43,540 bases of DNA from Sphingomonadaceae bacterium (lineage in GTDB: Bacteria; Pseudomonadota; Alphaproteobacteria; Sphingomonadales; Sphingomonadaceae), in the NCBI GenBank assembly GCA_025359425.1, contig JANYGC010000076.1, positions 1 through 43,540 on the forward strand, read 5' to 3'. Shown piece after piece: positions 29,048 to 36,113 of this stretch (within the stretch, counting starts at the first letter, position 1; each line of letters opens with the position of its first letter). Position numbers and translations under genes: made by a program. Below the pieces are notes generated by a model. The model was given only the letters and a program-made list of their open reading frames with translations. It was not told where the DNA came from and did not search any database.

Positions 29048-29281
29048 ATGAAAATCAAAGCATTCGGCATCTTGTTCGGGCTCAACCTGTTCATCGCAAT
29101 GGTCGAGCTCGCGCTCGGCATGAAGGTTGAGCTGTGGCAAGGCGTGATCACCGGAGCGATGGGGCTGATGTTCTTCAAATCGCTGTCCGAGGCCAAGGCA
29201 CGCGAAGAAAAGATCGGCCAGATCTATTCGAGCTACGATCCCAAGACCTACAAAGCGCCGACGACGTATCACGAAATGTGA
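29048..29281 (+). CDS. small membrane protein, hypothetical
   Basis: A 77-residue protein with two hydrophobic stretches, FGILFGLNLFIAMVELALG and VITGAMGLMFFKSL, and a charged C-terminal tail (AKAREEKIGQIYSSYDPK). It has an AAGGGG ribosome site ahead of the ATG. No family is recognised. It probably sits in the inner membrane with the tail in the cytoplasm. It lies 53 bases downstream of the lactate dehydrogenase gene and is the last gene before a 0.46 kb stretch without genes. Confidence 0.65.
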   Translation: MKIKAFGILFGLNLFIAMVELALGMKVELWQGVITGAMGLMFFKSLSEAKAREEKIGQIYSSYDPKTYKAPTTYHEM

Positions 29282-29740
29282 GCGTTGCGGGGGGGTGCGG
29301 CGGCCAGTGGCACAACCCCGGCACAAATCTGTCTAGCGCGGGTCGAACGGGTTCAATGCCGGGTTGAGCGAGCGTTGATACGGCTCAACAGCGGGTCAAG
29401 ATTTCACTGTTATTATTGCGACTTCAATAGCTTAGCTAAAATGCGTACCGTTTGACATTGGCCGCAGAGCAATCGCCAGCCTACTCCTGCCGGACCAGAT
29501 CGAACAACTTTGGTAGACCTGTAAAATTTGGCGCTTGATCCTGTTCCTTAAAGTCACACAAAGGTCACACTTAAACCGTGTCGGGCACAGCGGCATTTTC
29601 ATTCCGGACTGCCGCAGGTTTCAATCCCTCAATTGGCAAAGTCAAAGCGAGAAGCGACGATGGCATGAACCTCGTAATGTAGGAAAGCAATTTGAAGCCG
29701 CGCTATTGATGTCAATACCACGATCGGGTATCGATGCGGC
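29282..29740. other. gene-poor stretch upstream of parDE
   Basis: No convincing gene is seen in these 459 bases. Base composition falls from about 29395 on, unlike the surroundings. Segments such as GTCACACAAAGGTCACACTT (about 29554-29573) resemble sequence often left next to integrated elements, but no integrase or attachment-site repeat can be shown. The last 40 bases hold the operator-like palindromes described separately. Promoters for parDE should lie here; a TTGACA at about 29453 has no clear -10 partner. Confidence 0.4.
29704..29734. promoter_or_regulatory. operator-like palindromes ahead of parD
   Basis: TATTGA at 29704-29709 and TCAATA at 29712-29717 form a perfect 6-bp inverted repeat with a 2-base spacer. 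A further half-site GGTATCGA (29727-29734) is a 7-of-8 match to the complement of TCAATACC (29712-29719). The array ends seven bases before the parD start, where ParD-type antitoxins bind to repress their own operon. Function is inferred from position and symmetry. Confidence 0.5.
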
Positions 29741-29980
29741 ATGGCCAAGAAGAACACATCGATCACGCTGGGCGAGCGCTGGATGGACTACACCCGCACC
29801 CAGGTCGAAACTGGCGAATACGATTCAACCAGCGAAGTGATCCGCGATGCGCTGCGATTGCATGAAGAGCGCGCGGTGTTCAAATCGAAGCTGCTCGAAG
29901 CGATCGATGAAGGGCTGGCGAGCCCGCTGGTCGAGTTCGATATGCGCGCCTGGATCGACGGTAACTTCCCCAAGCAATGA
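29741..29980 (+). CDS. parD: ParD-type antitoxin
   Basis: A 79-residue protein with a ribbon-helix-helix DNA-binding domain at the N terminus (NTSITLGERWMDYTRTQVETG, then YDSTSEVIRDALRLHEE) and a C-terminal segment (LEAIDEGLASPLVEFDMRAWI) expected to wrap the toxin. It neutralises the ParE toxin encoded next and represses the operon with it. Stop and toxin start overlap by four bases (ATGA), the classic antitoxin-first layout. Palindromes just upstream are the likely operator. Length is normal for the family. Confidence 0.9.
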   Translation: MAKKNTSITLGERWMDYTRTQVETGEYDSTSEVIRDALRLHEERAVFKSKLLEAIDEGLASPLVEFDMRAWIDGNFPKQ

Positions 29981-30279
29981 ACCGTAAATTGCGGTATCAT
30001 TCGCTGGCCGAGCGCGACTTTGTCGGCGTGGCGGCGTGGTCGCAGGCGCAGTGGGGAGCACAGCAAACCAGGCGGTACCTGCTGGTGATCGAGGCGCAAA
30101 TCCAACGCATTGCCGAAAATCCGAGGCTCGGCAAAGATGCCGAACTGGCGCGGATGGGCCTGCGCAAGATCGTGGCTGGGAAACATACGGCTTTCTACAC
30201 GGCGAATGACCATGAAGTTCAAATCGTCCGGATCATGGGGCAGCAGCAAGATTTCATTGGGACGGCTGGGCTGCGGTGA
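29977..30279 (+). CDS. parE: ParE/RelE-family toxin
   Basis: A 100-residue protein of the RelE/ParE toxin superfamily: an N-terminal YHSLAERDFVGVAAWSQ helix, the central helical IEAQIQRIAENPRLGKD, and a C-terminal sheet with GLRKIVAGKHTAFYTAN and VQIVRIMGQQQD. ParE toxins act on DNA gyrase; the family alone does not prove the target here. It overlaps parD by four bases, so its translation depends on antitoxin translation. All expected parts are present and no frameshift is visible, so the pair looks functional. The first GTGTCCCC repeat copy begins seven bases after its stop. Confidence 0.88.
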   Translation: MNRKLRYHSLAERDFVGVAAWSQAQWGAQQTRRYLLVIEAQIQRIAENPRLGKDAELARMGLRKIVAGKHTAFYTANDHEVQIVRIMGQQQDFIGTAGLR

Positions 30280-30285
30280 GATTAG

Positions 30286-30304
30286 TATTGTGTCCCCGGA
30301 ACTC
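30286..30304 (+). repeat. GTGTCCCCGGAA repeat, copy 1
   Basis: TATTGTGTCCCCGGAACTC, directly after parE. The same core recurs in the same direction at 30905, 30948 and 30972 on the far side of the DUF4160-DUF2442 pair. From memory, similar GTGTCCCCGGAAT sequences occur near REP-associated tyrosine transposases and as scattered intergenic repeats; not verified. Confidence 0.75.
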
Positions 30305-30333
30305 TTGCAACTCGAGGTTTCAAAGTCGCTCGC

Positions 30334-30588
30334 TCAGGCAGCCACATTACGGACCCGCGTCTGGTCACCCCGACCGGCGATAAGGCCAGCAACGGATATG
30401 TCTTCGTCGAGCTCGTCCCAATGGAGGCCGCTGGGGCTGATGCTGACCTTGGCGCGCAACTCGGGTGAGCCGTGCAACAGCCGGGGAAACCAAGCGAGCG
30501 GGATGCCGAGAGTGCGGCCGTCCTCGAGGTCCACCCAGAAACTGTCTTCGTCGAAACGGACTGCGGTGGCCCTAGGTGAAGTGCTCAT
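30334..30588 (-). CDS. DUF2442 domain protein
   Basis: An 84-residue protein of the DUF2442 type: ATAVRFDEDSFWVDLEDGRT, then LGIPLAWFPRLLHGSPELRAK and LHWDELDEDISVAGLIAG, the usual L-D-WP/F-L-A...W..LDEDI pattern. The ATG at 30588 lies within the last 17 bases of the DUF4160 gene, so the two are translated together. DUF2442-DUF4160 pairs are found widely in bacteria and behave like a small mobile module, and a toxin-antitoxin role has been suggested; I infer but cannot show it here. No membrane segment. Confidence 0.8.
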   Translation of the reverse strand: MSTSPRATAVRFDEDSFWVDLEDGRTLGIPLAWFPRLLHGSPELRAKVSISPSGLHWDELDEDISVAGLIAGRGDQTRVRNVAA

Positions 30589-30814
30589 TCCATGCCCTCT
30601 CGATATCGGTCCGGCGCGCTTCAACGACCTCGCTCAATTGCTTGATGATGCGCGCATTGAAGCCGTGATTATAGGCGAGCCTGATCTCGGGATAAAGCCA
30701 GAACTTGCAGTCCGCGTCGTCCCGCTCGATATGGATATGCATCGGCTCACGCGGATCGCCCTCGTCCGAGTAGAAGTGAAAGCGATAGCCGTTCCAACTG
30801 AAGACCTTGGGCAT
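30572..30814 (-). CDS. DUF4160 domain protein
   Basis: An 80-residue protein with the DUF4160 pattern: MPKVFSWNGYRFHFYSDEGD, REPMHIHIERDDADCKFWL and RLAYNHGFNARIIKQLSEVV. The PMHIHIER block with two histidines is the most conserved part and could be a catalytic or metal site. The gene precedes and overlaps the DUF2442 gene by 17 bases. The start at 30814 is where family homology begins, though the frame is open to 31111. Which partner is toxin and which antitoxin, if either, is not known from sequence. It lies in a repeat-bracketed unit next to parDE. Confidence 0.82.
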   Translation of the reverse strand: MPKVFSWNGYRFHFYSDEGDPREPMHIHIERDDADCKFWLYPEIRLAYNHGFNARIIKQLSEVVEARRTDIERAWNEHFT

Positions 30815-30904
30815 GGGTGGGAAAGTTGCCGGTCTGGCGAGTGGATGCAAGGGGAGAATGGTCGGGATTGGGATTGATGCGTCTGTTGCCAGAACTCTAA
30901 TTGA

Positions 30905-30922
30905 TATTGTGTCCCCGGAATT
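30905..30922 (+). repeat. GTGTCCCCGGAA repeat, copy 2
   Basis: TATTGTGTCCCCGGAATT, 90 bases upstream of the DUF4160 start, with the same leading TATTG as copy 1. A partial GTGTCCC follows at about 30926-30932. Confidence 0.72.
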
Positions 30923-30944
30923 TTTGTGTCCCAAAGAGTGAATT

Positions 30945-30991
30945 AGGTATAGTGTCCCCGGAACTCCCAGGTATAGTGTCCCCGGAACTCC
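30945..30991 (+). repeat. GTGTCCCCGGAA repeat, copies 3 and 4 in tandem
   Basis: Two near-identical units with a 24-base period; the shared core TATAGTGTCCCCGGAACTC lies at 30948-30966 and 30972-30990. A further duplicated CCGGAACTC tail runs to about 30998. Tandem growth suggests slippage or repeated insertion. Confidence 0.78.
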
Positions 30992-31022
30992 GGAACTCAG
31001 TGTCAGGTGATTCTTCAAATGC

Positions 31023-31643
31023 CTAGTTTTTGGGAGCAGATCGATAGCTTTCAGGCACAGCGCTGACCTGTAGCGATTCTTCAATGAAAATGCCGTCTTG
31101 CACAGCACCAACTAGTTGAACGGCCCGAGCCTTGAGCAAGTGGTTGGAAACGAGATCATCGATCGTTGCGGCGACAAGCGCGCCATTATCTGCGATCACA
31201 TACGTTCGAATGTACTCTGGATCCTTAATTAGTACGGTTCGAGTATGGCCAAATGCGCCGTTATCATCGGCGATGATACGGGCTTCGAGTATCTTTGAAT
31301 TTGCTTGAATCCCACACGCCGCTTTAGCCACTTGCGGGCCGCGAATGATCTCTCCGCTGGCGACCTGGAGATAAGCACCTGTACCTCTTGCGCAGTCCGC
31401 AATAATTCGATCGCGGGGCGTTTCGACGCGGTGCAGCGACCCTTGGTGAAACTCGGCAGACCACTCCTCTTCCGTGGAATTATTGGGACGAGTAATTACG
31501 TTCCAACTATAAACGCTATAGGTTGCCGTTGTTTCGCGAGAGAGCGCGATAGCTTTGGCAGCGTCATCATTTTTCATGTCGTCGGCACAAGCACCCGCCC
31601 CCAATACGGCGGAAATGAACGCGAGAGGGATCGACACCCGCAT
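31023..31643 (-). CDS. putative lipoprotein, hypothetical, downstream of sdhA
   Basis: A 206-residue exported protein with a signal sequence [19 protein letters not shown]; the AGAC end can serve as a lipobox, giving a lipid-anchored Cys20. The mature part carries no motif I recognise and has a further two cysteines (DCARGTG and KAACGIQ). Its start overlaps the sdhA stop by one base (TGATG), so it is translationally coupled to sdhA. Hand counts over four sampled lines average about 48% G+C, far below sdhA. It occupies the place where sdhB is normally found. It looks like an acquired gene, and a role in respiration cannot be inferred. Confidence 0.68.
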   Translation of the reverse strand: MRVSIPLAFISAVLGAGACADDMKNDDAAKAIALSRETTATYSVYSWNVITRPNNSTEEEWSAEFHQGSLHRVETPRDRIIADCARGTGAYLQVASGEIIRGPQVAKAACGIQANSKILEARIIADDNGAFGHTRTVLIKDPEYIRTYVIADNGALVAATIDDLVSNHLLKARAVQLVGAVQDGIFIEESLQVSAVPESYRSAPKN

Positions 31644-33484
31644 CAATAAACCCGCTTCTTCGGCTTGATGTATTCCACATCGTCGGTGAGCGTATATTCG
31701 TGCACCGGGCGGTAATCGATCCGCACCGCCCCGCCCTGGCCGCCCCAGCCGTCGAACCACGCGGCGGTGTGCTTCATCCATTCAGCGTCATTCCGCTCGG
31801 GGAAGTCTTCGTGCGCGTGGGCGCCGCGGCTTTCCTTGCGGTTGTGGGCGCTGTGGATCGTTACGGTGGCTTGCGCGAGGAGGTTGTCGAGCTCCATCGT
31901 CTCGACCAGGTCGGTGTTCCAGATCAGCGACTTGTCGGTCACCTTCACGTCCTGCATCCGCGCGTAAGTCTTGGCGAGCGCGGCCTTGCCTTCGGCCATC
32001 AGCGCCTCGTCGCGGAACACCGCGCAGCCTTTGGTCATGGTGCGCTGCATCTCGAGCCGGACTTCGGCGGTGGGCGAACCGCCCGTGGCGTTACGGAAAT
32101 GGTCGAGCCGGCCCAGCGCCAGGTCGGCGCTGTCCTTGGGCAGTTCGGCGTGCGCGCTGCCCGGCACGATCAGCTCTTTCAGCCGGTGCCCCGCCGCGCG
32201 GCCGAACACCACCAGGTCGATCAGCGAGTTCGAGCCCAGCCGGTTGGCGCCGTGGACTGAAACGCAGGCCGCCTCACCCACCGCGAACAGGCCCGGAACC
32301 GCCGTTTCGGGGTTGCCGTCAGCGCCGATGGTCATCACCTCGCCGTGGTAGTTCGTGGGCACGCCGCCCATGTTGTAATGCACCGTCGGGCACACCGGGA
32401 GCGGCTGGCGGGTCAGGTCGACCCCGGCGAAAATCTTGCCGCTTTCGGTGATCCCGGGCAGGCGCTCGGCCAGCACCTTGGGATCGATATGGTCGAGGTG
32501 GAGGTTGATGTAGTCGCCGTTCGGGCCGACCCCGCGCCCCTCGCGCATTTCCAGCGCCATCGAGCGCGAGACGACATCGCGGCTGGCGAGGTCCTTGGCC
32601 GAGGGGGCGTAGCGTTCCATGAACCGCTCGCCTTCCGAATTGGTCAGATAGCCGCCTTCACCGCGCGCGCCTTCGGTGATCAGCACGCCCGCGCCGTAGA
32701 TCCCGGTCGGGTGGAACTGGACGAATTCCATGTCCTGCAGCGGCAGCCCCGCGCGCAGCACCATCCCGCCGCCGTCGCCGGTGCAGGTGTGCGCGCTGGT
32801 GGCGGTGAAATAGCACCGGCCATAGCCGCCGGTCGCCAGCACCACGGCATGGCTGCGGAAGCGGTGAATCGAGCCATCGTCCAGGCACAGCGCGATCACG
32901 CCGACGCATTTGCCCCCCCCACCACCGGAATAGTCCATGATCAGATCGATCGCGAAGTATTCGATGAAGAAGTCGGCGTCGTATTTCAGGCTCTGCTGGT
33001 ACAGCGCGTGAAGCATCGCGTGGCCGGTGCGGTCGGCTGCGGCGCAAGTCCGCTGGACCGGCGGGCCTTCGCCCATGTTCTGCATGTGGCCGCCGAACGG
33101 GCGCTGGTAGATCGTGCCATCGTCGTTGCGGCTGAACGGAACGCCGGCGTGTTCGAGTTCGTACACCGCCGCCGGAGCCTCGCGCACCATATATTCGATC
33201 GCGTCCTGATCGCCCAGCCAGTCCGATCCCTTGACGGTATCGAACATGTGCCAGGTCCAGTGATCCGGGCTGTTGTTCTGGAGGCTTGCGGCGATCCCGC
33301 CTTGCGCCGCAACCGTATGGCTGCGGGTGGGGAAGACCTTGGTGATGCAGGCGGTGCGCAGGCCGGCCTCGGCGCTGCCCATCGCGGCGCGCAGGCCCGA
33401 TCCGCCCGCGCCGACCACCACGGTGTCATAGGTGTGGTCGATGATCTTGTAAGCGGCAGTGTTTTTGTAAGCAGGGGAAGTCAT
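31643..33484 (-). CDS. sdhA: succinate dehydrogenase flavoprotein subunit
   Basis: A 613-residue flavoprotein. The FAD dinucleotide motif is [10 protein letters not shown] (residues 25-34), and His56 in SHTVAAQGG is the expected covalent FAD attachment site. The substrate region [21 protein letters not shown] with the active-site arginine and the C-terminal [21 protein letters not shown] equivalent are present. It oxidises succinate to fumarate at the cytoplasmic face of complex II. It follows sdhC and sdhD in the usual order, but sdhB, which encodes the iron-sulfur subunit and normally comes next, is not in the window. Length matches the family (about 590-615). Confidence 0.96.
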   Translation of the reverse strand: MTSPAYKNTAAYKIIDHTYDTVVVGAGGSGLRAAMGSAEAGLRTACITKVFPTRSHTVAAQGGIAASLQNNSPDHWTWHMFDTVKGSDWLGDQDAIEYMVREAPAAVYELEHAGVPFSRNDDGTIYQRPFGGHMQNMGEGPPVQRTCAAADRTGHAMLHALYQQSLKYDADFFIEYFAIDLIMDYSGGGGGKCVGVIALCLDDGSIHRFRSHAVVLATGGYGRCYFTATSAHTCTGDGGGMVLRAGLPLQDMEFVQFHPTGIYGAGVLITEGARGEGGYLTNSEGERFMERYAPSAKDLASRDVVSRSMALEMREGRGVGPNGDYINLHLDHIDPKVLAERLPGITESGKIFAGVDLTRQPLPVCPTVHYNMGGVPTNYHGEVMTIGADGNPETAVPGLFAVGEAACVSVHGANRLGSNSLIDLVVFGRAAGHRLKELIVPGSAHAELPKDSADLALGRLDHFRNATGGSPTAEVRLEMQRTMTKGCAVFRDEALMAEGKAALAKTYARMQDVKVTDKSLIWNTDLVETMELDNLLAQATVTIHSAHNRKESRGAHAHEDFPERNDAEWMKHTAAWFDGWGGQGGAVRIDYRPVHEYTLTDDVEYIKPKKRVY

Positions 33485-33489
33485 GGCAA

Positions 33490-33870
33490 TTAGGCTCCCA
33501 GCGCGATGCGCGCCACGCTCAGCAGGCCGAACGCGGCCCCGGCAAAGGTCAGCAGGTTCAGCGCGGCCATCGCGGCGAACTTGTTGGCGTGGTCCTTGAC
33601 ATAGTCCTCGGCCAGCACCTGCAGCCCGAGCCGGGCGTGCCAGAAGGTCGAGATGACGAACAGCCCGGCGATCAGCGCGGGCAGCGGCGCGTGGAGCCAG
33701 TCGTGGATCGCCTTGTGGCTGAAGTCGGTCGTCAGGATCAGCGAGAGCAGCAGGTACAACCCGGCGAACATGTTGCCGATTGCGGTATAGCGTTGCAGCA
33801 GCCAGTGGTGCGCGCCGCTATGCGCCGATCCCAGCGCGCGGACCCTGCCCAGTTCGGTTCCGTTACCCAT
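33490..33870 (-). CDS. sdhD: succinate dehydrogenase membrane anchor subunit
   Basis: A 126-residue membrane protein with three helices and the family opening [19 protein letters not shown], followed by HDWLH and a [16 protein letters not shown] segment that supplies the haem-side histidine. With SdhC it anchors complex II, binds haem b and forms the ubiquinone site. It starts 12 bases after sdhC and ends five bases before sdhA, so the three genes form one operon. Length is normal. Confidence 0.92.
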   Translation of the reverse strand: MGNGTELGRVRALGSAHSGAHHWLLQRYTAIGNMFAGLYLLLSLILTTDFSHKAIHDWLHAPLPALIAGLFVISTFWHARLGLQVLAEDYVKDHANKFAAMAALNLLTFAGAAFGLLSVARIALGA

Positions 33871-33882
33871 CGTTCCGTTTCC

Positions 33883-34284
33883 TCAACGCAGCAGAATGAA
33901 CACCCACACCGCAACCGTCGCGGCGAGCGCGAGGAGCGGGGTGAGCACCGACCAGAAGGCATTGTTCTTAAGCTCGTACCCCGCGCCGGTATCGAGCACG
34001 AAGTGGCGCAGCCCCGAAGCCATGTGGCTGAGGAACGACCAGGTCAGCCCGATCAGCACGATCTGGCCGTACCACGCCCCGGCGTGCCCGGCGAATAGGG
34101 CATAAGGGGCAGGCCCCGCGGCGACCGCATAGAGCCACCACAGCAGCACCGGCAGTCCGACCAGCGCCAGCCCGTCGCCGGTGACGCGGTGGAGGATCGA
34201 GACGAACATCGCCGGCCCCCAGCGCCAGATCGACAAGTGCGGTGAAAGCGGGCGATTGCTGGGCTTTGCGTCGAGCTGGGCCAT
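33883..34284 (-). CDS. sdhC: succinate dehydrogenase cytochrome b556 subunit
   Basis: A 133-residue membrane protein with three helices. The family motif RPLSPHLSIWRWG and SILHRVTGDGL (quinone-site Ser and Arg) lies near the N terminus, and HMASGLRHFVLDTG carries the haem-ligand histidine. First gene of the sdhCDA operon. The ATG at 34284 matches the family start; the frame is open far upstream through the inverted repeat, which is not coding. The promoter should lie in the 226-base gap to the divergent SDR gene. Confidence 0.93.
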   Translation of the reverse strand: MAQLDAKPSNRPLSPHLSIWRWGPAMFVSILHRVTGDGLALVGLPVLLWWLYAVAAGPAPYALFAGHAGAWYGQIVLIGLTWSFLSHMASGLRHFVLDTGAGYELKNNAFWSVLTPLLALAATVAVWVFILLR

Positions 34285-34396
34285 GCGGTGAGTAACCCCT
34301 GAGCGGTGGGCGGAGCAGCGCGCCCCGGATGCGCTTTCCCCATAATCAAAACGCGCAAGGGTGCAAGCGGCAGGCCACCGCTCTCCGCCACTTACC

Positions 34397-34474
34397 TCGT
34401 CATTGCGAGCGTAGCGAAGCAATCCTGAGTCGTGCGCGCCGCCCTGGATTGCTTCGCTACGCTCGCAATGACGA
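34397..34474. repeat. long perfect inverted repeat
   Basis: Two perfect 29-base arms (34397-34425 and 34446-34474) separated by 20 bases; each arm carries GTCATTGCGAGCGTAGCGAA in one direction or the other. It lies in the gap between sdhC and the divergent SDR gene. Similar GTCATTGCGAG palindromes are dispersed in many alphaproteobacteria (from memory), so this is probably one copy of a dispersed palindromic element; it could also act on transcription between the two divergent genes. Confidence 0.85.
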
Positions 34475-34510
34475 TTCCCATTTGGCTTAAACGTGCCTAG
34501 AACCGGTTCG

Positions 34511-35230
34511 ATGACCACGCTCACCGCTCTCGTAACCGGCTCCTCACGCGGGATCGGTGCGGCCATTGCTGCTGCGCTGCGCGCCCGGGGTCTAACCGTG
34601 ATCGGCCATGCCAGCCGCGCGGGCGACGCGGATACCATCGCGGCCGATCTGGCTGATCCTGCGGCCGCCGCCGCGCTGTGGGATGAAGCGCTCGCGCGCT
34701 CGCCGCATGGGCGGATCGACGTGCTGGTCAACAATGCGGGCAAGTTCTCGCCCAATCCGCTGGGCAATTCGGACATCGTCTGGCTCGACCAGTGGGAGGA
34801 CACGCTGCGGATCAACCTGACTGCGGCGGCCGAATTGTCGCGGTTTGCGGTCAGACACTGGCTGGCGGACGGCCAAGGCGGCCGCGTGGTCCATATCGCC
34901 AGCCGGGCAGCCTATCGCGGCGATTCGCCCGATCACTGGCACTATGCCGCGGCCAAAGGGGGCATGATCGCGATGCACAAGACCATCGCCCGGCACTACG
35001 CCGCCCAGGGCGTGCTGAGCTATGCGATCTGCCCCGGCTTCACCGATACGGCGATGGCCGGAGATTACCTCGCCAGCCGCGGCGGCGCGGCGCTGCTCGC
35101 GGATATTCCATTGGGCCGGGTTGCCACGCCCGAAGAGATCGCGACGATGGCGGTGTTCTGCGCGCTCGATGCGCCGCCGAGCATGACCGGCGCGGTGCTG
35201 GATGCGAACGGGGCGAGTTATGTACGTTAG
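34511..35230 (+). CDS. short-chain dehydrogenase/reductase
   Basis: A 239-residue classical SDR. The cofactor motif is TGSSRGIGAAIA near residue 9, NNAGKFS follows, the catalytic Ser is in HIASRAAY and the Tyr-Lys pair is YAAAK. The end segment TGAVLDANGASYVR fits 3-oxoacyl-ACP reductase-like members (FabG group). The likely reaction is NAD(P)H-dependent reduction of a keto group, substrate unknown. The ATG at 34511 is chosen over an upstream open frame because it begins SDR homology. The metallo-beta-lactamase gene starts inside its last 11 bases. Confidence 0.87.
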   Translation: MTTLTALVTGSSRGIGAAIAAALRARGLTVIGHASRAGDADTIAADLADPAAAAALWDEALARSPHGRIDVLVNNAGKFSPNPLGNSDIVWLDQWEDTLRINLTAAAELSRFAVRHWLADGQGGRVVHIASRAAYRGDSPDHWHYAAAKGGMIAMHKTIARHYAAQGVLSYAICPGFTDTAMAGDYLASRGGAALLADIPLGRVATPEEIATMAVFCALDAPPSMTGAVLDANGASYVR

Positions 35231-36113
35231 AATATTTGCTGCCCTCGCCGCTCTCGCGCTGCTCGGCGCTACCACGCCCGCACCCGAACGCCCCGCCGCC
35301 AGCAAGGACATTGCCGCTGCTTGCGGCATTCACGATGGTTGGTCCGATCCAGCCCCGCCCGCGCAGATCTTCGGCAACACCTGGTACGTCGGGACCTGCG
35401 GGATCACCGTAGTGCTGGTCGATACCGGCGCCGGGCTGGTGCTGTTCGATGGCGGCCCGCAGGATGCCGCGCCGTTGGTGCTGGCCAACATCCGCGCCTT
35501 GGGGCTCGATCCCAAGCAGGTGAAATGGATCCTCGCCACGCACGAGCACTTCGATCACGGCGGCGCGATTGCGGCTTTGCAAAAGGCAACCGGGGCGAAG
35601 CTGGCTGTGGGGCCTTTCGCCGCCCAGGCCTATCGCACCGGGCGGCCCTTCCCCGACGATCCTCAGGCAGAAAGCCTCAAGGACAAGCCAATGCCCCCGG
35701 CGCGGGTCGACCGGGTAATCTCCGATCGGAGTTCGCTGTCACTGGGAGGCGAACGCTTCACAGCCTTGGCCACTCCAGCGCACACGCCCGGCTCGACCAG
35801 TTGGTACTGGACTTCGTGCGAAGGCAAGATTTGCCAAACGATATCGTTGGCCGATAGCGTCAATGCAATTTCGGCAGACGGCTATCGCTTCATGGACCAC
35901 CTTGATCGCCACACTAACGTCATCGTCGGCATCGGCCGGATTGCGAGGATGCCTTGTGGCATATTGCTCACACCGCATCCGGGCCAAAGCAACTTGCTTG
36001 AGCGCCTATCAAGTCGTGCGCAATTGGTCGATCCGAGTGCATGCCGAACCTACGCCGATGCTGGCATGGAACGCTACAAGAAGCGACTCGAGCACGAAGA
36101 CGCGGACAAGTGA
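35220..36113 (+). CDS. subclass B3 metallo-beta-lactamase
   Basis: A 297-residue exported enzyme with a signal peptide (MYVRIFAALAALALLGATT). The B3 zinc-binding set is complete: HEHFDH gives His108, His110, Asp112 and His113, with His188 in TPAHTPG and His253 in LTPHPGQ. Segments such as TCGITVVLVDTGAGLVLFDGG and ADSVNAISADGYRF are typical of chromosomal B3 enzymes, and several have been described from Erythrobacter and Novosphingobium. It would act in the periplasm on beta-lactams, but activity and spectrum need testing. The gene overlaps the SDR by 11 bases and prmA by four (GTGA), so it is embedded in a household operon and not on a mobile element. Confidence 0.88.
   Translation: MYVRIFAALAALALLGATTPAPERPAASKDIAAACGIHDGWSDPAPPAQIFGNTWYVGTCGITVVLVDTGAGLVLFDGGPQDAAPLVLANIRALGLDPKQVKWILATHEHFDHGGAIAALQKATGAKLAVGPFAAQAYRTGRPFPDDPQAESLKDKPMPPARVDRVISDRSSLSLGGERFTALATPAHTPGSTSWYWTSCEGKICQTISLADSVNAISADGYRFMDHLDRHTNVIVGIGRIARMPCGILLTPHPGQSNLLERLSSRAQLVDPSACRTYADAGMERYKKRLEHEDADK

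Noticed and set aside
29535..29720. Possible small gene or integrase remnant upstream of parD
   Set aside because: The frame shows no family resemblance, has no ribosome site and overlaps parD out of frame; no attachment-site repeat was found.
30286..30991. Possible CRISPR array
   Set aside because: Only four copies, uneven spacing, two of them in direct tandem without spacer, and no cas genes.
31670..33493. Long plus-strand frames opposite sdhA
   Set aside because: His/Arg/Asp-rich antisense reading of a highly conserved gene.
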